DNA from: Bacteroidetes bacterium UBA1952
GTDB taxonomy: Bacteria > Bacteroidota > Bacteroidia > Chitinophagales > Chitinophagaceae
DNA length: 5,624 bases
Direction of reading: 5' to 3'
Assembly (NCBI GenBank): GCA_002336725.1
Contig: DDEO01000084.1
Location: 2,453-8,076, forward strand
The notes below the pieces were generated by a model. That model saw nothing but the letters and a program-made list of their open reading frames with translations, did no database searches and was not told where the DNA came from. Below, in pieces: positions 1-5,624 of the stretch. The position numbers and the translations under genes were made by a program. Position 1 is the stretch's first letter. Each line of letters starts with the position of its first letter.

Positions 1-61
1 GTATCAAGACGAAAGTATCAAGACAAAAGACAAAAGACGATAGTATCAAGACGAAAGACGG
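1..61. repeat. GTATCAAGAC / RAAAGAC short-repeat array
   Basis: The word GTATCAAGAC occurs three times (1-10, 15-24, 43-52). The 14-mer GTATCAAGACGAAA is perfectly repeated at 1-14 and 43-56. Heptamers of the form RAAAGAC fill the rest (25-31, 32-38, 53-59). The array touches base 1, so it probably continues beyond the window. No reading frame here looks like protein. I recall similar GTCTTGATAC/GTCTTTTG strings between genes in Bacteroidota, but that is memory and was not searched. Its function is unknown; it may be a slippage-prone intergenic repeat. Confidence 0.75.
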
Positions 62-85
62 AAGGCTGGAAGCAAATGGGAAAAC

Positions 86-196
86 CCGTGGAGCGGTGTC
101 TGCGCTTTTTAATGGACCACGGAGCGGACAGGATTTTCAGGATACGCACGGATGGAATGAATCCACCGACATCCATTCCCGTCCCGATCATCCGTG
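86..196. repeat. Inverted- and direct-repeat block downstream of dnaB
   Basis: Several small symmetries are packed together. CCGTGG (86-91) is inverted as CCACGG (117-122), and both are followed by GAGCGG in direct orientation or overlap it (CCGTGGAGCGG 86-96, CCACGGAGCGG 117-127). CAGGAT is repeated with period 9 (129-134 and 138-143). CACGGATG (147-154) is inverted as CATCCGTG (189-196), and nested inside it GGAATG (154-159) is inverted as CATTCC (174-179), so a bulged hairpin could form. Read on the minus strand, the 117-122/86-91 pair followed by GTTTT is a weak candidate terminator for dnaB. The CAGGATTTTCAGGAT style resembles dispersed intergenic repeats I remember from Bacteroidota. 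No gene is supported here. Confidence 0.5.
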
Positions 197-200
197 GACC

Positions 201-240
201 ATCAACCTTCATCAACCCTCATCAACCCCCATCAACCCCT
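201..240. repeat. Four-copy ATCAACCYYY decamer tandem array, G-rich on minus strand
   Basis: Four adjacent 10-bp units start at 201, 211, 221 and 231. They read ATCAACCTTC, ATCAACCCTC, ATCAACCCCC and ATCAACCCCT. The core ATCAACC is invariant and only the last three bases drift from T to C. The last base of the array (240) is also the last base of the dnaB stop codon, which reads TAA on the minus strand. In the dnaB transcript the array forms four G-runs (4, 5, 3 and 2 Gs) separated by TTGAT-type spacers. That could fold as a G-quadruplex of at least two tetrads in the 3' untranslated region. The repeat is seen directly; the folding is inference. Confidence 0.8.
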
Positions 241-1913
241 TAAAACGGCGTATCATCTTCTCCGCCATTGCCGGGGCGCTGGGGCCGGAAACCGCCAAAA
301 GGCGAACCGGGGAAGCGTCCGCCGCCTTCGTCTTCCTCGTCGAAGTTATAATCGTTGGCCCGCGACTTAAACGTTTGTGCGCCGGGTTGAATGTGCAGCC
401 GCGAACCGTCGAAGCCGCTGTCGTCCACCGGTCCGCCGCCGCCGCGCATTCCTGCAAACGGGTTGCCGCCGCCCGGTGCGCCGCCGGGATAGAAGCCGCT
501 GCCGTCGTCGAGGTCCACAAATTTCTGGTATTCCTTGATGAAGCGCACCTTCACCGTGTCGGTCTGGCCGCTCCGGTTTTTGGCAATATGGATGTGCGTT
601 TCGCCCTCGATGGCCTGCCCCATCTCGTCGTTGTTGATACCATAATACTCCGGGCGATACAGAAACATAACCATATCGGCATCCTGCTCGATAGCGCCCG
701 ATTCCCGCAGGTCGGAGAGTTGTGGCACCTTGCTTTCCTTTCGGCTTTCCACGCCCCGGTTGAGCTGCGAGAGCGCAATGATAGGGATTTCCAGCTCTTT
801 GGCCAGCGATTTGAGGTCGCGCGAGATTTTGGAGATTTCCTGTTCGCGGTTGCCGCCCTTGTTGATGTCGGCCTGCATCAGTTGCAGGTAGTCGATGATG
901 ATCATCTGAATGTCGTGGCGCTGCTTGAGGCGACGGGCCTTGGCGCGCAGCTCAAAGATGTTGAGCGCCGCCTGATCGTCGAGGAAAATAGGCGCTGCCG
1001 AGAGGCGCGTCATGCGCTGCGTCATCTGTACAAATTCGTGTTCCTGCATCCGGCCTTTGGTGATGGCATCCATGCTCACCTCCGTTTGTGCGGCCAGCAT
1101 CCTTTTCACCAACTCGCCCGCGCCCATCTCCAAAGAGAAAAAGGCTACCGGGAAGGGCTTTTCTGAGTTCATGGCCGCGTTCATCGCCAGGTTGAGGCAG
1201 AAGGCCGTTTTACCCACCGCCGGGCGGGCCGCTACGATGATGAGCGCGTTCTTTTGCCAGCCCGCCGTCAGGCGGTCGAGCGCCATAAATCCGGTGGGTA
1301 CGCCCGTTACATCTGACTGGTTATTCTTGGCAAATTCAATTTCCTTCACCGTTTCTACCAGCACGTCGGGCAGGCTTTTGAAGTTCTTCCGCAGGTGTTT
1401 GTCGGTGATTTCATACAGGCCACTTTCTGCCTTGTCGAGCAGGTCAAAAACATCGGAGCCTTCGTTGTAGGCTTCGCCGATAATGTCGCCGGAGATGCGG
1501 ATAAGTTCGCGCATCACATACTTCTCCATCACGATGCGCGCGTGGGCTTCTACGTGGGCCGAAGACACCACATTCATCGTCAGGCGCGTGAGGTAATAGG
1601 CCCCGCCAATCAGATCCAGATCGCCGGTTTTGCGCAGCTCTTCGGTAACGGTGAGCAAGTCCACCGGCACACTCGTGTCGAAGAGGCGACGGATAGACGC
1701 GTAGATTTTCTGGTGGCCGGTTTCGTAGAAACATTCCGGGCTTTGAATGATTTCGAGTACCTGCGCCAGCTTGTCTTTTTCAAGCATCACGGCCCCCAGC
1801 ACGGCTTCTTCCAGCTCCCGTGCCTGCGGCGTGATACGCCCAAAGACAAGGTTCCCCAGGTCGGGTTTGGGGCGGCGGGCGGCACCGGTATTATTGCGCA
1901 GATTGGGGGTCAT
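240..1913 (-). CDS. dnaB: Replicative DNA helicase DnaB
   Basis: The protein is 557 aa and complete. DnaB is the hexameric ATP-driven helicase that unwinds the chromosome at the replication fork and works with primase DnaG. The N-terminal helical domain covers about residues 25-130 (TPQARELEEAVLGA near the front). A linker helix leads to the RecA-like ATPase from about 200. Walker A is AARPAVGKT (228-236, Lys235). The catalytic Glu is in FSLEM (Glu262), and Walker B is IIIDYLQLM (338-346, Asp341). The conserved segments LSQLNRGVESR (381-391) and DLRESGAIEQDAD (401-413) follow, then AKNRSG (444-449) near the end of the ATPase. No intein interrupts it. From about residue 470 the tail is Gly/Pro/Asp-rich, likely disordered, and ends in EDDTPF. 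The start is the only ATG placed sensibly before the N-terminal domain. The bases before it on the coding strand are TCTCCTC, so there is no Shine-Dalgarno sequence. Length slightly exceeds the roughly 450-530 aa usual for the family because of the tail. Confidence 0.97.
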   Translation of the reverse strand: MTPNLRNNTGAARRPKPDLGNLVFGRITPQARELEEAVLGAVMLEKDKLAQVLEIIQSPECFYETGHQKIYASIRRLFDTSVPVDLLTVTEELRKTGDLDLIGGAYYLTRLTMNVVSSAHVEAHARIVMEKYVMRELIRISGDIIGEAYNEGSDVFDLLDKAESGLYEITDKHLRKNFKSLPDVLVETVKEIEFAKNNQSDVTGVPTGFMALDRLTAGWQKNALIIVAARPAVGKTAFCLNLAMNAAMNSEKPFPVAFFSLEMGAGELVKRMLAAQTEVSMDAITKGRMQEHEFVQMTQRMTRLSAAPIFLDDQAALNIFELRAKARRLKQRHDIQMIIIDYLQLMQADINKGGNREQEISKISRDLKSLAKELEIPIIALSQLNRGVESRKESKVPQLSDLRESGAIEQDADMVMFLYRPEYYGINNDEMGQAIEGETHIHIAKNRSGQTDTVKVRFIKEYQKFVDLDDGSGFYPGGAPGGGNPFAGMRGGGGPVDDSGFDGSRLHIQPGAQTFKSRANDYNFDEEDEGGGRFPGSPFGGFRPQRPGNGGEDDTPF

Positions 1914-1983
1914 GAGGAGATAAAAAAAGGGTGAGCGAAGGAAAGCCGACGGCCTCAGGGGCTGTTACAGCACTTCCAAAACC

Positions 1984-1991
1984 CGAAATTA
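1984..1991 (-). promoter_or_regulatory. Candidate -7 box of the dnaB promoter (TAATTTCG)
   Basis: On the minus strand these bases read TAATTTCG, one base from the Bacteroidota -7 consensus TAnnTTTG. It has the same TTCG ending as the box in front of pheT. A weak -33-like TTTAG lies about 21 bp upstream (plus-strand 2012-2016). Transcription would begin near 1977-1980, giving a leader of about 65 nt before the dnaB start at 1913. The evidence is a short degenerate motif, so this is tentative. Confidence 0.3.
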
Positions 1992-2200
1992 AGACCGGAA
2001 AAACGATTTTTCTAAAGCCTGTTTTTGTTTTATGTGTAATGTGTGGCCGGGCGGGCATAGTGGTAGCTGCGGTTTAAGGAAACGGTAAAAAAACAGCGTC
2101 GTGGCTGTCTGTCCGGGGCGGAGGATTTGTTTTTTTTTCGGAAATACGGGGGTTGCCCCTGCATTTTTTGGGAATGGATTTCCGGATGGTTCGCCGCAGG

Positions 2201-2253
2201 TCTGCCAGAAAGACCTTTTTCTCCGCGACCGCTTCCGGTGTCTTTCTGGCAGA
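2201..2253. repeat. Perfect 14-bp inverted repeat with 25-nt loop
   Basis: TCTGCCAGAAAGAC (2201-2214) is the exact reverse complement of GTCTTTCTGGCAGA (2240-2253). They are separated by 25 bases that are pyrimidine-rich at first. The second arm runs directly into an A-tract (2253-2259). A terminator on either strand would need a T-tract after the hairpin in the direction of transcription. None is present, so a simple intrinsic terminator is unlikely. It could be an operator, the scar or core of a small mobile repeat, or a cruciform. It lies about 100 bp upstream of the candidate pheT promoter, so it would not be part of the pheT transcript if that promoter is used. Confidence 0.8.
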
Positions 2254-2272
2254 AAAAAAGACGGCATTTTCC

Positions 2273-2288
2273 GGAAGGAACGCCTTCC
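2273..2288. repeat. Small hairpin GGAAGG-AACG-CCTTCC
   Basis: A 6-bp perfect stem (2273-2278 with 2283-2288) closes an AACG tetraloop. It overlaps the palindrome TTCCGGAA (2269-2276), which gives an alternative pairing. It is upstream of the candidate pheT promoter and has no T-tract on either side. Its role is unknown, and symmetry of this size can arise by chance. Confidence 0.4.
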
Positions 2289-2350
2289 CTGATTCGTGTT
2301 TTCGGCTGCGGTTGTCCTGCATTCCGCTCTCAACGCCTGCCGCCCCGCTG

Positions 2351-2358
2351 TATCTTCG
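2351..2358 (+). promoter_or_regulatory. Candidate -7 box of the pheT promoter (TATCTTCG)
   Basis: TATCTTCG fits the Bacteroidota primary sigma -7 box TAnnTTTG with one change. It is followed by CGGCCAA and then the pheT ATG at 2366. In this phylum the first transcribed base lies a few bases after the box, so the transcript would start within about 5 nt of the ATG, leaderless or nearly so. I find no clear -33 TTG at the expected 19-21 bp spacing, which lowers confidence. There is no Shine-Dalgarno sequence before the ATG, which agrees with a very short leader. Confidence 0.5.
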
Positions 2359-2365
2359 CGGCCAA

Positions 2366-4765
2366 ATGACGCTTTCCTACAACTGGTTAATGGATTATCT
2401 GCCGGAGCCTATTGCGCTGCCGGAACTCTGCACGATTCTCACCCGCATCGGCCTTGAGGTGGAAGGCACCGAAAGTATGGGTGAAAAGCCCGCCCTTCTG
2501 GAGCATTTTGTCGTTGGGAAGGTAGAAGCCTGCATCCCGCACCCCAACGCCGAACGCCTGAAGATTACTACCGTAAACACTGGCGAAGGCACGCGGCAAA
2601 TCGTATGCGGTGCGCCCAACGTCCACGAAGGCGCTACGGTGATTGTGGCCCTGCCCGGCGCACAGATTACACCCGGAGAAGGCGCGCCTTTTACGATTAA
2701 AAAATCCAAACTGCGCGGCGAGGTGAGCGAGGGGATGCTCTGCTCTGCTGCCGAAATCGGTGTCGGCGACGACGCTTCGGGCCTGTTGCTGCTCGATGAA
2801 AAATACACTGCGGGTACTCCCGCCGCCGATTGTTTTTCCGGAAACGACCACCGCGACACGGCCATCTATATCGGCCTGACACCCAACCGCGCTGATGCCG
2901 CAAGCCACATGGGAACCGCCCGCGACCTGTGTGCCTATAAAACGCATCATACCGGCAAAACATGGCAGGTGCGACGGCCCCAAACGGCTGCCATTCCGGA
3001 AAATATCCCCGCCGCTACCCTCCGCAACGAAGCGCCCGAAGCCTGCCTGCGCTATGCCGTGGCCCGCCTGCAAAACGTGCAGGTTGGAGAATCGCCCAAG
3101 TGGCTGAAAGACCGCCTCCAAACCATCGGTGTGCGCAGCATTAATAATGTGGTGGACGTTACCAACTATGTCCTCCACGAAACCGGACACCCGCTCCACG
3201 CCTTCGACGCAGCGGAAATTTCCGGAAATGAAATCCATATTCGCATGGCCGGGGCAGGGGAACGCTTCACCACGCTCGACGGTGTGGAAAGGACGCTGCA
3301 CCCCGACGATCTGCTGATCTGCGATGCCCGAAAGCCAGTTGCACTCGCCGGCGTGATGGGCGGAAAAGACAGCGGCGTAACGCACAAAACAAGCGATGTA
3401 CTCCTCGAATGTGCCGTCTTCAGGCCTGCAACGGTGCGCAATAGCTCGCTGCGCCACGGCCTGCGCAGCGAAGCCGCCACGCACTTTGAGAAAGGCGTAG
3501 ATTTCGACGATACTGCTTTCGTAGTGGCCCGCGCACTGGCGCTGCTCAAGGAAGTCTCCGGCGCACAGCCCGTGGGTTTTAACGAGATGGTTTCTCAAAA
3601 GCCGGAACCCAAACGCGTTTCGCTGGCGCTGACACAGGTGCAGGCGCTCAGCGGGAAGGAATATTCCGCCGAAGCCGTCCGTTCTATCCTGAAGGCACTG
3701 GGATTTGTGCTGGACGAAACCACAGCGAATCATTTCACGGTTACCGTCCCCAGTTGGAAAACCGATATTTTCGGTCCCGCCGACCTGGTGGAGGAAATCG
3801 TGCGCACCGACGGGCTGGATGAAATCCCACTGCCCGAAACGCTCCGCATTCCGCGCACCCGGCAGCGGCCTACCGACCGGCAGCAAAAGGAGAAAGCAGC
3901 CCGACTGCTGGCCGGTATGGGCTTCCATGAAATCCTCACCAACAGCATTGTCAATAGCCGCTGGTACCCCGACGAGCCGCGCCTGATAACGATGTGCAAC
4001 GCACTCTCGCAGGAACTCGACGCACTGCGCCCCTCGATGCTCGAAAGCGGACTGGCGGTGCTGGAATATAACCTCAACCGCAAGGCAGAAAACATCGCTC
4101 TCTTTGAAATGGGTACGGTGTATCACCGGGGCGACACGCCCAACAGCTATCTCGAAACGCCGCAACTGGCGCTCTGGCAGGTGGGCCATTCCGGAAATCC
4201 AAACTGGAAAAAAGAGGCCCGCCCCGCTGATGTCTTTACCCTGAAAGGCACGCTCGAAAATATCTTTGAAGCCTTTGGCGTAGCGCCCGAAACAGCGATA
4301 AAAGACGGGAATACCTTTTACGCGCTACGCGGTCAGACCCTCGGCTACACCGGCCTGATTGCAAAAGAAAAAGCGGCTTCCTTTGGTGTCAAAGAGCCTG
4401 TTTTGTTTGCGACGCTTCACTGGGATTTGCTCATGGGCGCGGCATCCGCTTCGCGCATTCGTTTCCGCGAACTGCCCCGCCTGCCGCTCGTGGAGCGCGA
4501 CCTCTCGTTGGTGGTGGACAGCGCCGTGGCCTACGAACAACTCGAAAAAACAACCCACGCTCTGGCTCCCGAAGTCCTGCAACGCTTCTATCTCTTTGAT
4601 GTTTTTGAAAACGAAAAGCTGGGCATCGGGAAAAAGTCTTTTGCCGTCCGCTACCATTTTCAACCCGTAGAAACAATGCCTACCGACGAGGAAATCGAGG
4701 GCTGGATGAAAACGCTGGTAAGCGGTTACGAAAAAGCCTTTGGCGCAACTATCCGGCTGGCGTGA
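2366..4765 (+). CDS. pheT: Phenylalanine--tRNA ligase beta subunit
   Basis: The protein is 799 aa, the full length usual for bacterial PheT. With PheS, encoded elsewhere, it forms the cytoplasmic alpha2beta2 enzyme that charges tRNA-Phe. The N-terminus is typical (SYNWLMDYLPEP). Domains in order: an OB-fold tRNA-binding domain at about 43-155 (VVGKVEACIPHPNAERL, IVCGAPNV); the B3/B4 editing domain at about 215-395 (NNVVDVTNYVLHETGHPLHAFD, MGGKDSG, SEAATHFEKGVDF); the B5 domain at about 415-488 (VPSWKTDIFGPADLVEEIVR); a catalytic-like core at about 500-690 that lacks catalysis of its own in this family; and an FDX-ACB anticodon-binding domain at about 703-799 (LPRLPLVERDLSLVVD, VRYHFQP). His278, Glu348 and Ala370 appear to match editing residues known from E. 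coli; Ser368 falls where E. coli has Thr354, judged from memory. The ATG at 2366 is chosen because family similarity starts there and a promoter-like box lies just upstream; the open frame before it has no PheT character. It is the first gene of an apparent operon, with its stop overlapping the next start. Confidence 0.97.
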   Translation: MTLSYNWLMDYLPEPIALPELCTILTRIGLEVEGTESMGEKPALLEHFVVGKVEACIPHPNAERLKITTVNTGEGTRQIVCGAPNVHEGATVIVALPGAQITPGEGAPFTIKKSKLRGEVSEGMLCSAAEIGVGDDASGLLLLDEKYTAGTPAADCFSGNDHRDTAIYIGLTPNRADAASHMGTARDLCAYKTHHTGKTWQVRRPQTAAIPENIPAATLRNEAPEACLRYAVARLQNVQVGESPKWLKDRLQTIGVRSINNVVDVTNYVLHETGHPLHAFDAAEISGNEIHIRMAGAGERFTTLDGVERTLHPDDLLICDARKPVALAGVMGGKDSGVTHKTSDVLLECAVFRPATVRNSSLRHGLRSEAATHFEKGVDFDDTAFVVARALALLKEVSGAQPVGFNEMVSQKPEPKRVSLALTQVQALSGKEYSAEAVRSILKALGFVLDETTANHFTVTVPSWKTDIFGPADLVEEIVRTDGLDEIPLPETLRIPRTRQRPTDRQQKEKAARLLAGMGFHEILTNSIVNSRWYPDEPRLITMCNALSQELDALRPSMLESGLAVLEYNLNRKAENIALFEMGTVYHRGDTPNSYLETPQLALWQVGHSGNPNWKKEARPADVFTLKGTLENIFEAFGVAPETAIKDGNTFYALRGQTLGYTGLIAKEKAASFGVKEPVLFATLHWDLLMGAASASRIRFRELPRLPLVERDLSLVVDSAVAYEQLEKTTHALAPEVLQRFYLFDVFENEKLGIGKKSFAVRYHFQPVETMPTDEEIEGWMKTLVSGYEKAFGATIRLA

Positions 4766-5256
4766 TGATGCGGATTTTCGGTATTCTGTGTGTCGCCCTG
4801 CTGCTCTGCGCGATCGCCTCGTGTCGTAAGGAGCGGGAGCGTGCGCCCTGTCTGGAGCCCAAAAGCGTTGCCATACGCGTGCAGGTGAGCCGGCGGGTGG
4901 ACACCAGCATTGTCGATTCCGTCTTAGGCTCGCCGGTGCTTGTTCCTGTGGGGGGAAGCGGCGCTTTGCGCTACACCGCGCCATCGGCTACGCTCCAGTT
5001 TTTCCCCACACCGCAGGTCGATTCCTGCCATTATGTTTTATACACCGATTCGCTTTCTGCGCTCGCCGATACGTTGCGTTTTCATTACCAGCGGCAGTTG
5101 CGGTATATCTCGGATGCCTGCGGATATGGCTATAACTTCACGCTGCTCAGCGCCGGGGCTACCGGCCATTTCATTGACTCGGTGCGCATCCGCAATACAT
5201 CCGTTACGAACGACGTAAACAGCCCGGCCCATGTTCAGATTTTTTTGCGCCGTTAG
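4765..5256 (+). CDS. DUF6452-type lipoprotein of unknown function
   Basis: This is a 163-aa predicted lipoprotein. A short hydrophobic signal (residues 3-19, IFGILCVALLLCA core) ends in the lipobox IASC, so lipidation would be on Cys20. A charged stretch (RKERER) follows directly. The mature part has no membrane segment and looks beta-rich. Its strongest block is HYQRQLRYISDACGYGY (107-123), followed by DSVRIRNTSVTNDVN (138-152). I recognise both as typical of the Bacteroidota family DUF6452, whose function is unknown. GTG ATG ATG at 4762-4770 gives three possible starts. I chose the ATG at 4765 because its A is shared with the pheT stop (TGATG), a common coupling arrangement; starting at 4762 or 4768 changes the protein by one residue. 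The gene overlaps the next one by 26 nt. The family assignment is from memory of conserved motifs, not a search. Confidence 0.85.
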   Translation: MMRIFGILCVALLLCAIASCRKERERAPCLEPKSVAIRVQVSRRVDTSIVDSVLGSPVLVPVGGSGALRYTAPSATLQFFPTPQVDSCHYVLYTDSLSALADTLRFHYQRQLRYISDACGYGYNFTLLSAGATGHFIDSVRIRNTSVTNDVNSPAHVQIFLRR

Positions 5257-5624
5257 CCTTTTGCTTGCCCTGTCCGTTCCGGGAATCGGGCAGGAGAAGC
5301 AAACGAAGGACACCGCCGCCTACCCGCAGCAGTTGCGGATGGGAATTGACCTCTCGCGCCCGCTGATGCACGCGCTCAACCCGGCTCGCTATGCTTATGA
5401 GGTGCAGGTGGATTGGGCTTTCCGGAAAGAAATCTTCGGTGTCGTAGAAGGCGGCTTCGGCGGATATAAAGCCGATTATCCCGACCTGAATTACAGCAGT
5501 ACCAACACTTTTGTGCGTGTCGGCATAGACCGGAACATCCTGCGCCGCATCACCCCTAACGACTGGGATGGCGGTATTTTTGGGCTGCGTTATGGCTTTG
5601 CCGCAGCGCGGCGCGGCGAGGCCG
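5231..5624 (+). CDS. DUF6048-type exported protein, N-terminal part
   Basis: An open frame starts at the ATG at 5231 and runs without a stop to the window edge, giving 131 codons; the 3' end is outside. Residues 1-20 form a signal peptide (FRFFCAVSLLLALSVP core) with a plausible signal peptidase I cut after GIG and before QEKQ. The mature part begins with a polar stretch. It then shows alternating short strands, including LRMGIDLSRPLMHALNP (35-51), VVEGGFGGYKADYPDLNY (71-88), STNTFVRVGID (90-100) and GIFGLRYGFA (115-124). I recognise these as typical of the Bacteroidota family DUF6048, probably a small outer-membrane beta-barrel. The start lies inside the preceding lipoprotein gene in another frame, a 26-nt overlap that suggests translational coupling. 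I know the two families as frequent neighbours, so they may act together in the envelope. The function is unknown. Confidence 0.85.
   Translation, partial: MFRFFCAVSLLLALSVPGIGQEKQTKDTAAYPQQLRMGIDLSRPLMHALNPARYAYEVQVDWAFRKEIFGVVEGGFGGYKADYPDLNYSSTNTFVRVGIDRNILRRITPNDWDGGIFGLRYGFAAARRGEA

Larger units (their letters stand above)
1914..2365. other. Divergent intergenic region between dnaB and pheT
   Basis: These 452 bases lie between the two outward-facing start codons. I see no convincing gene. They hold candidate promoters for both genes, a perfect 14-bp inverted repeat, a small GGAAGG hairpin, and several homopolymer runs, the longest being nine T at 2130-2138. TTCCGG recurs at 2180, 2234 and 2269. 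The frame of pheT stays open upstream to 2153, but that extension does not resemble PheT. No riboswitch or T-box-like core could be recognised. Confidence 0.7.

Noticed and set aside
201..240. CRISPR-like spaced repeats
   Set aside because: The units are 10 bp and directly adjacent with no unique spacers, so this is a simple tandem repeat. There are also no cas genes in the window.
96..1166. A 356-codon plus-strand open frame opposite dnaB
   Set aside because: It mirrors the strongly supported dnaB frame, and its protein is low-complexity Ala/Val/His/Arg-rich with no family features.
240..1913. Possible intein in DnaB, a known insertion site in this family
   Set aside because: The Walker A to Walker B region and the C-terminal motifs are contiguous with normal spacing, with no inserted splicing domain.
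1931..2077. A 48-codon plus-strand frame starting GTG, preceded by GAGGAG and with a hydrophobic C-terminus
   Set aside because: The GAGGAG is about 11 bases away, Bacteroidota rarely rely on Shine-Dalgarno sequences, the start is GTG, and the peptide resembles nothing I know. It is worth only a check in ribosome-profiling data.
2050..2080. A tRNA D-arm-like string (GGGCATAGTGGTAGCTGCGG)
   Set aside because: No anticodon stem, no T-arm (GGTTCGA-type) and no matching acceptor stem follow at the required distances.
2112..2138. TCCG-GGG-CGGA mini-hairpin followed by nine T, resembling a plus-strand terminator
   Set aside because: The stem is only 4 bp, it is separated from the T-run by several bases, and no plus-strand gene lies upstream for it to terminate.
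2153..2365. N-terminal extension of pheT by 71 codons
   Set aside because: The frame is open, but the extension has none of the PheT N-terminal sequence, covers the inverted repeat and promoter-like box, and the family begins at the ATG at 2366.
2387..4189. A 600-codon open frame on the minus strand opposite pheT
   Set aside because: It is fully antisense to a clearly real pheT. Its protein shows no recognisable motif or domain order, and long antisense frames are common in GC-rich genes with this codon bias.

Overview
The window looks like a chromosomal segment of a fairly GC-rich member of the Bacteroidota. Three signs support this. The last two genes match the DUF6452 and DUF6048 families, which I know only from Bacteroidota. 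The start of pheT sits directly behind a TAnnTTyG box of the Bacteroidota sigma type, with no Shine-Dalgarno sequence. The spacers carry GTATCAAGAC/GAAAGAC, CAGGAT and GTTGATG repeats of a style I recall from Bacteroidota genomes. I cannot name a genus.

Layout, left to right: bases 1-239 are a non-coding, repeat-rich spacer downstream of dnaB. It holds a GTATCAAGAC/AAAGAC array, a block of inverted and CAGGAT repeats, and a four-copy decamer array that touches the dnaB stop codon. Bases 240-1913 (minus strand) encode the replicative helicase DnaB, complete and without an intein, with a long Gly-rich acidic tail ending in EDDTPF. Bases 1914-2365 are the spacer between divergent genes, with candidate promoters for both and a perfect 14-bp inverted repeat. 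Bases 2366-4765 (plus strand) encode PheT, the phenylalanyl-tRNA synthetase beta subunit, complete. Bases 4765-5256 encode a DUF6452-type lipoprotein whose start overlaps the pheT stop (TGATG). From 5231 to the window end runs the N-terminal part of a DUF6048-type exported, probably outer-membrane, protein. It overlaps the lipoprotein gene by 26 nt.

Functionally this is two housekeeping genes, one for replication and one for translation, on divergent transcription units. PheT appears to be the first gene of an operon continuing into a conserved envelope-protein pair of unknown function. PheS, the partner needed for an active synthetase, is not in the window. I see no defence system, CRISPR array, transposase, phage gene, tRNA or rRNA. 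The points most worth a second look are the SSB-like acidic tip on DnaB, the G-rich decamer array at the dnaB stop, the 14-bp inverted repeat upstream of pheT, and the overlapping DUF6452-DUF6048 pair attached to pheT.
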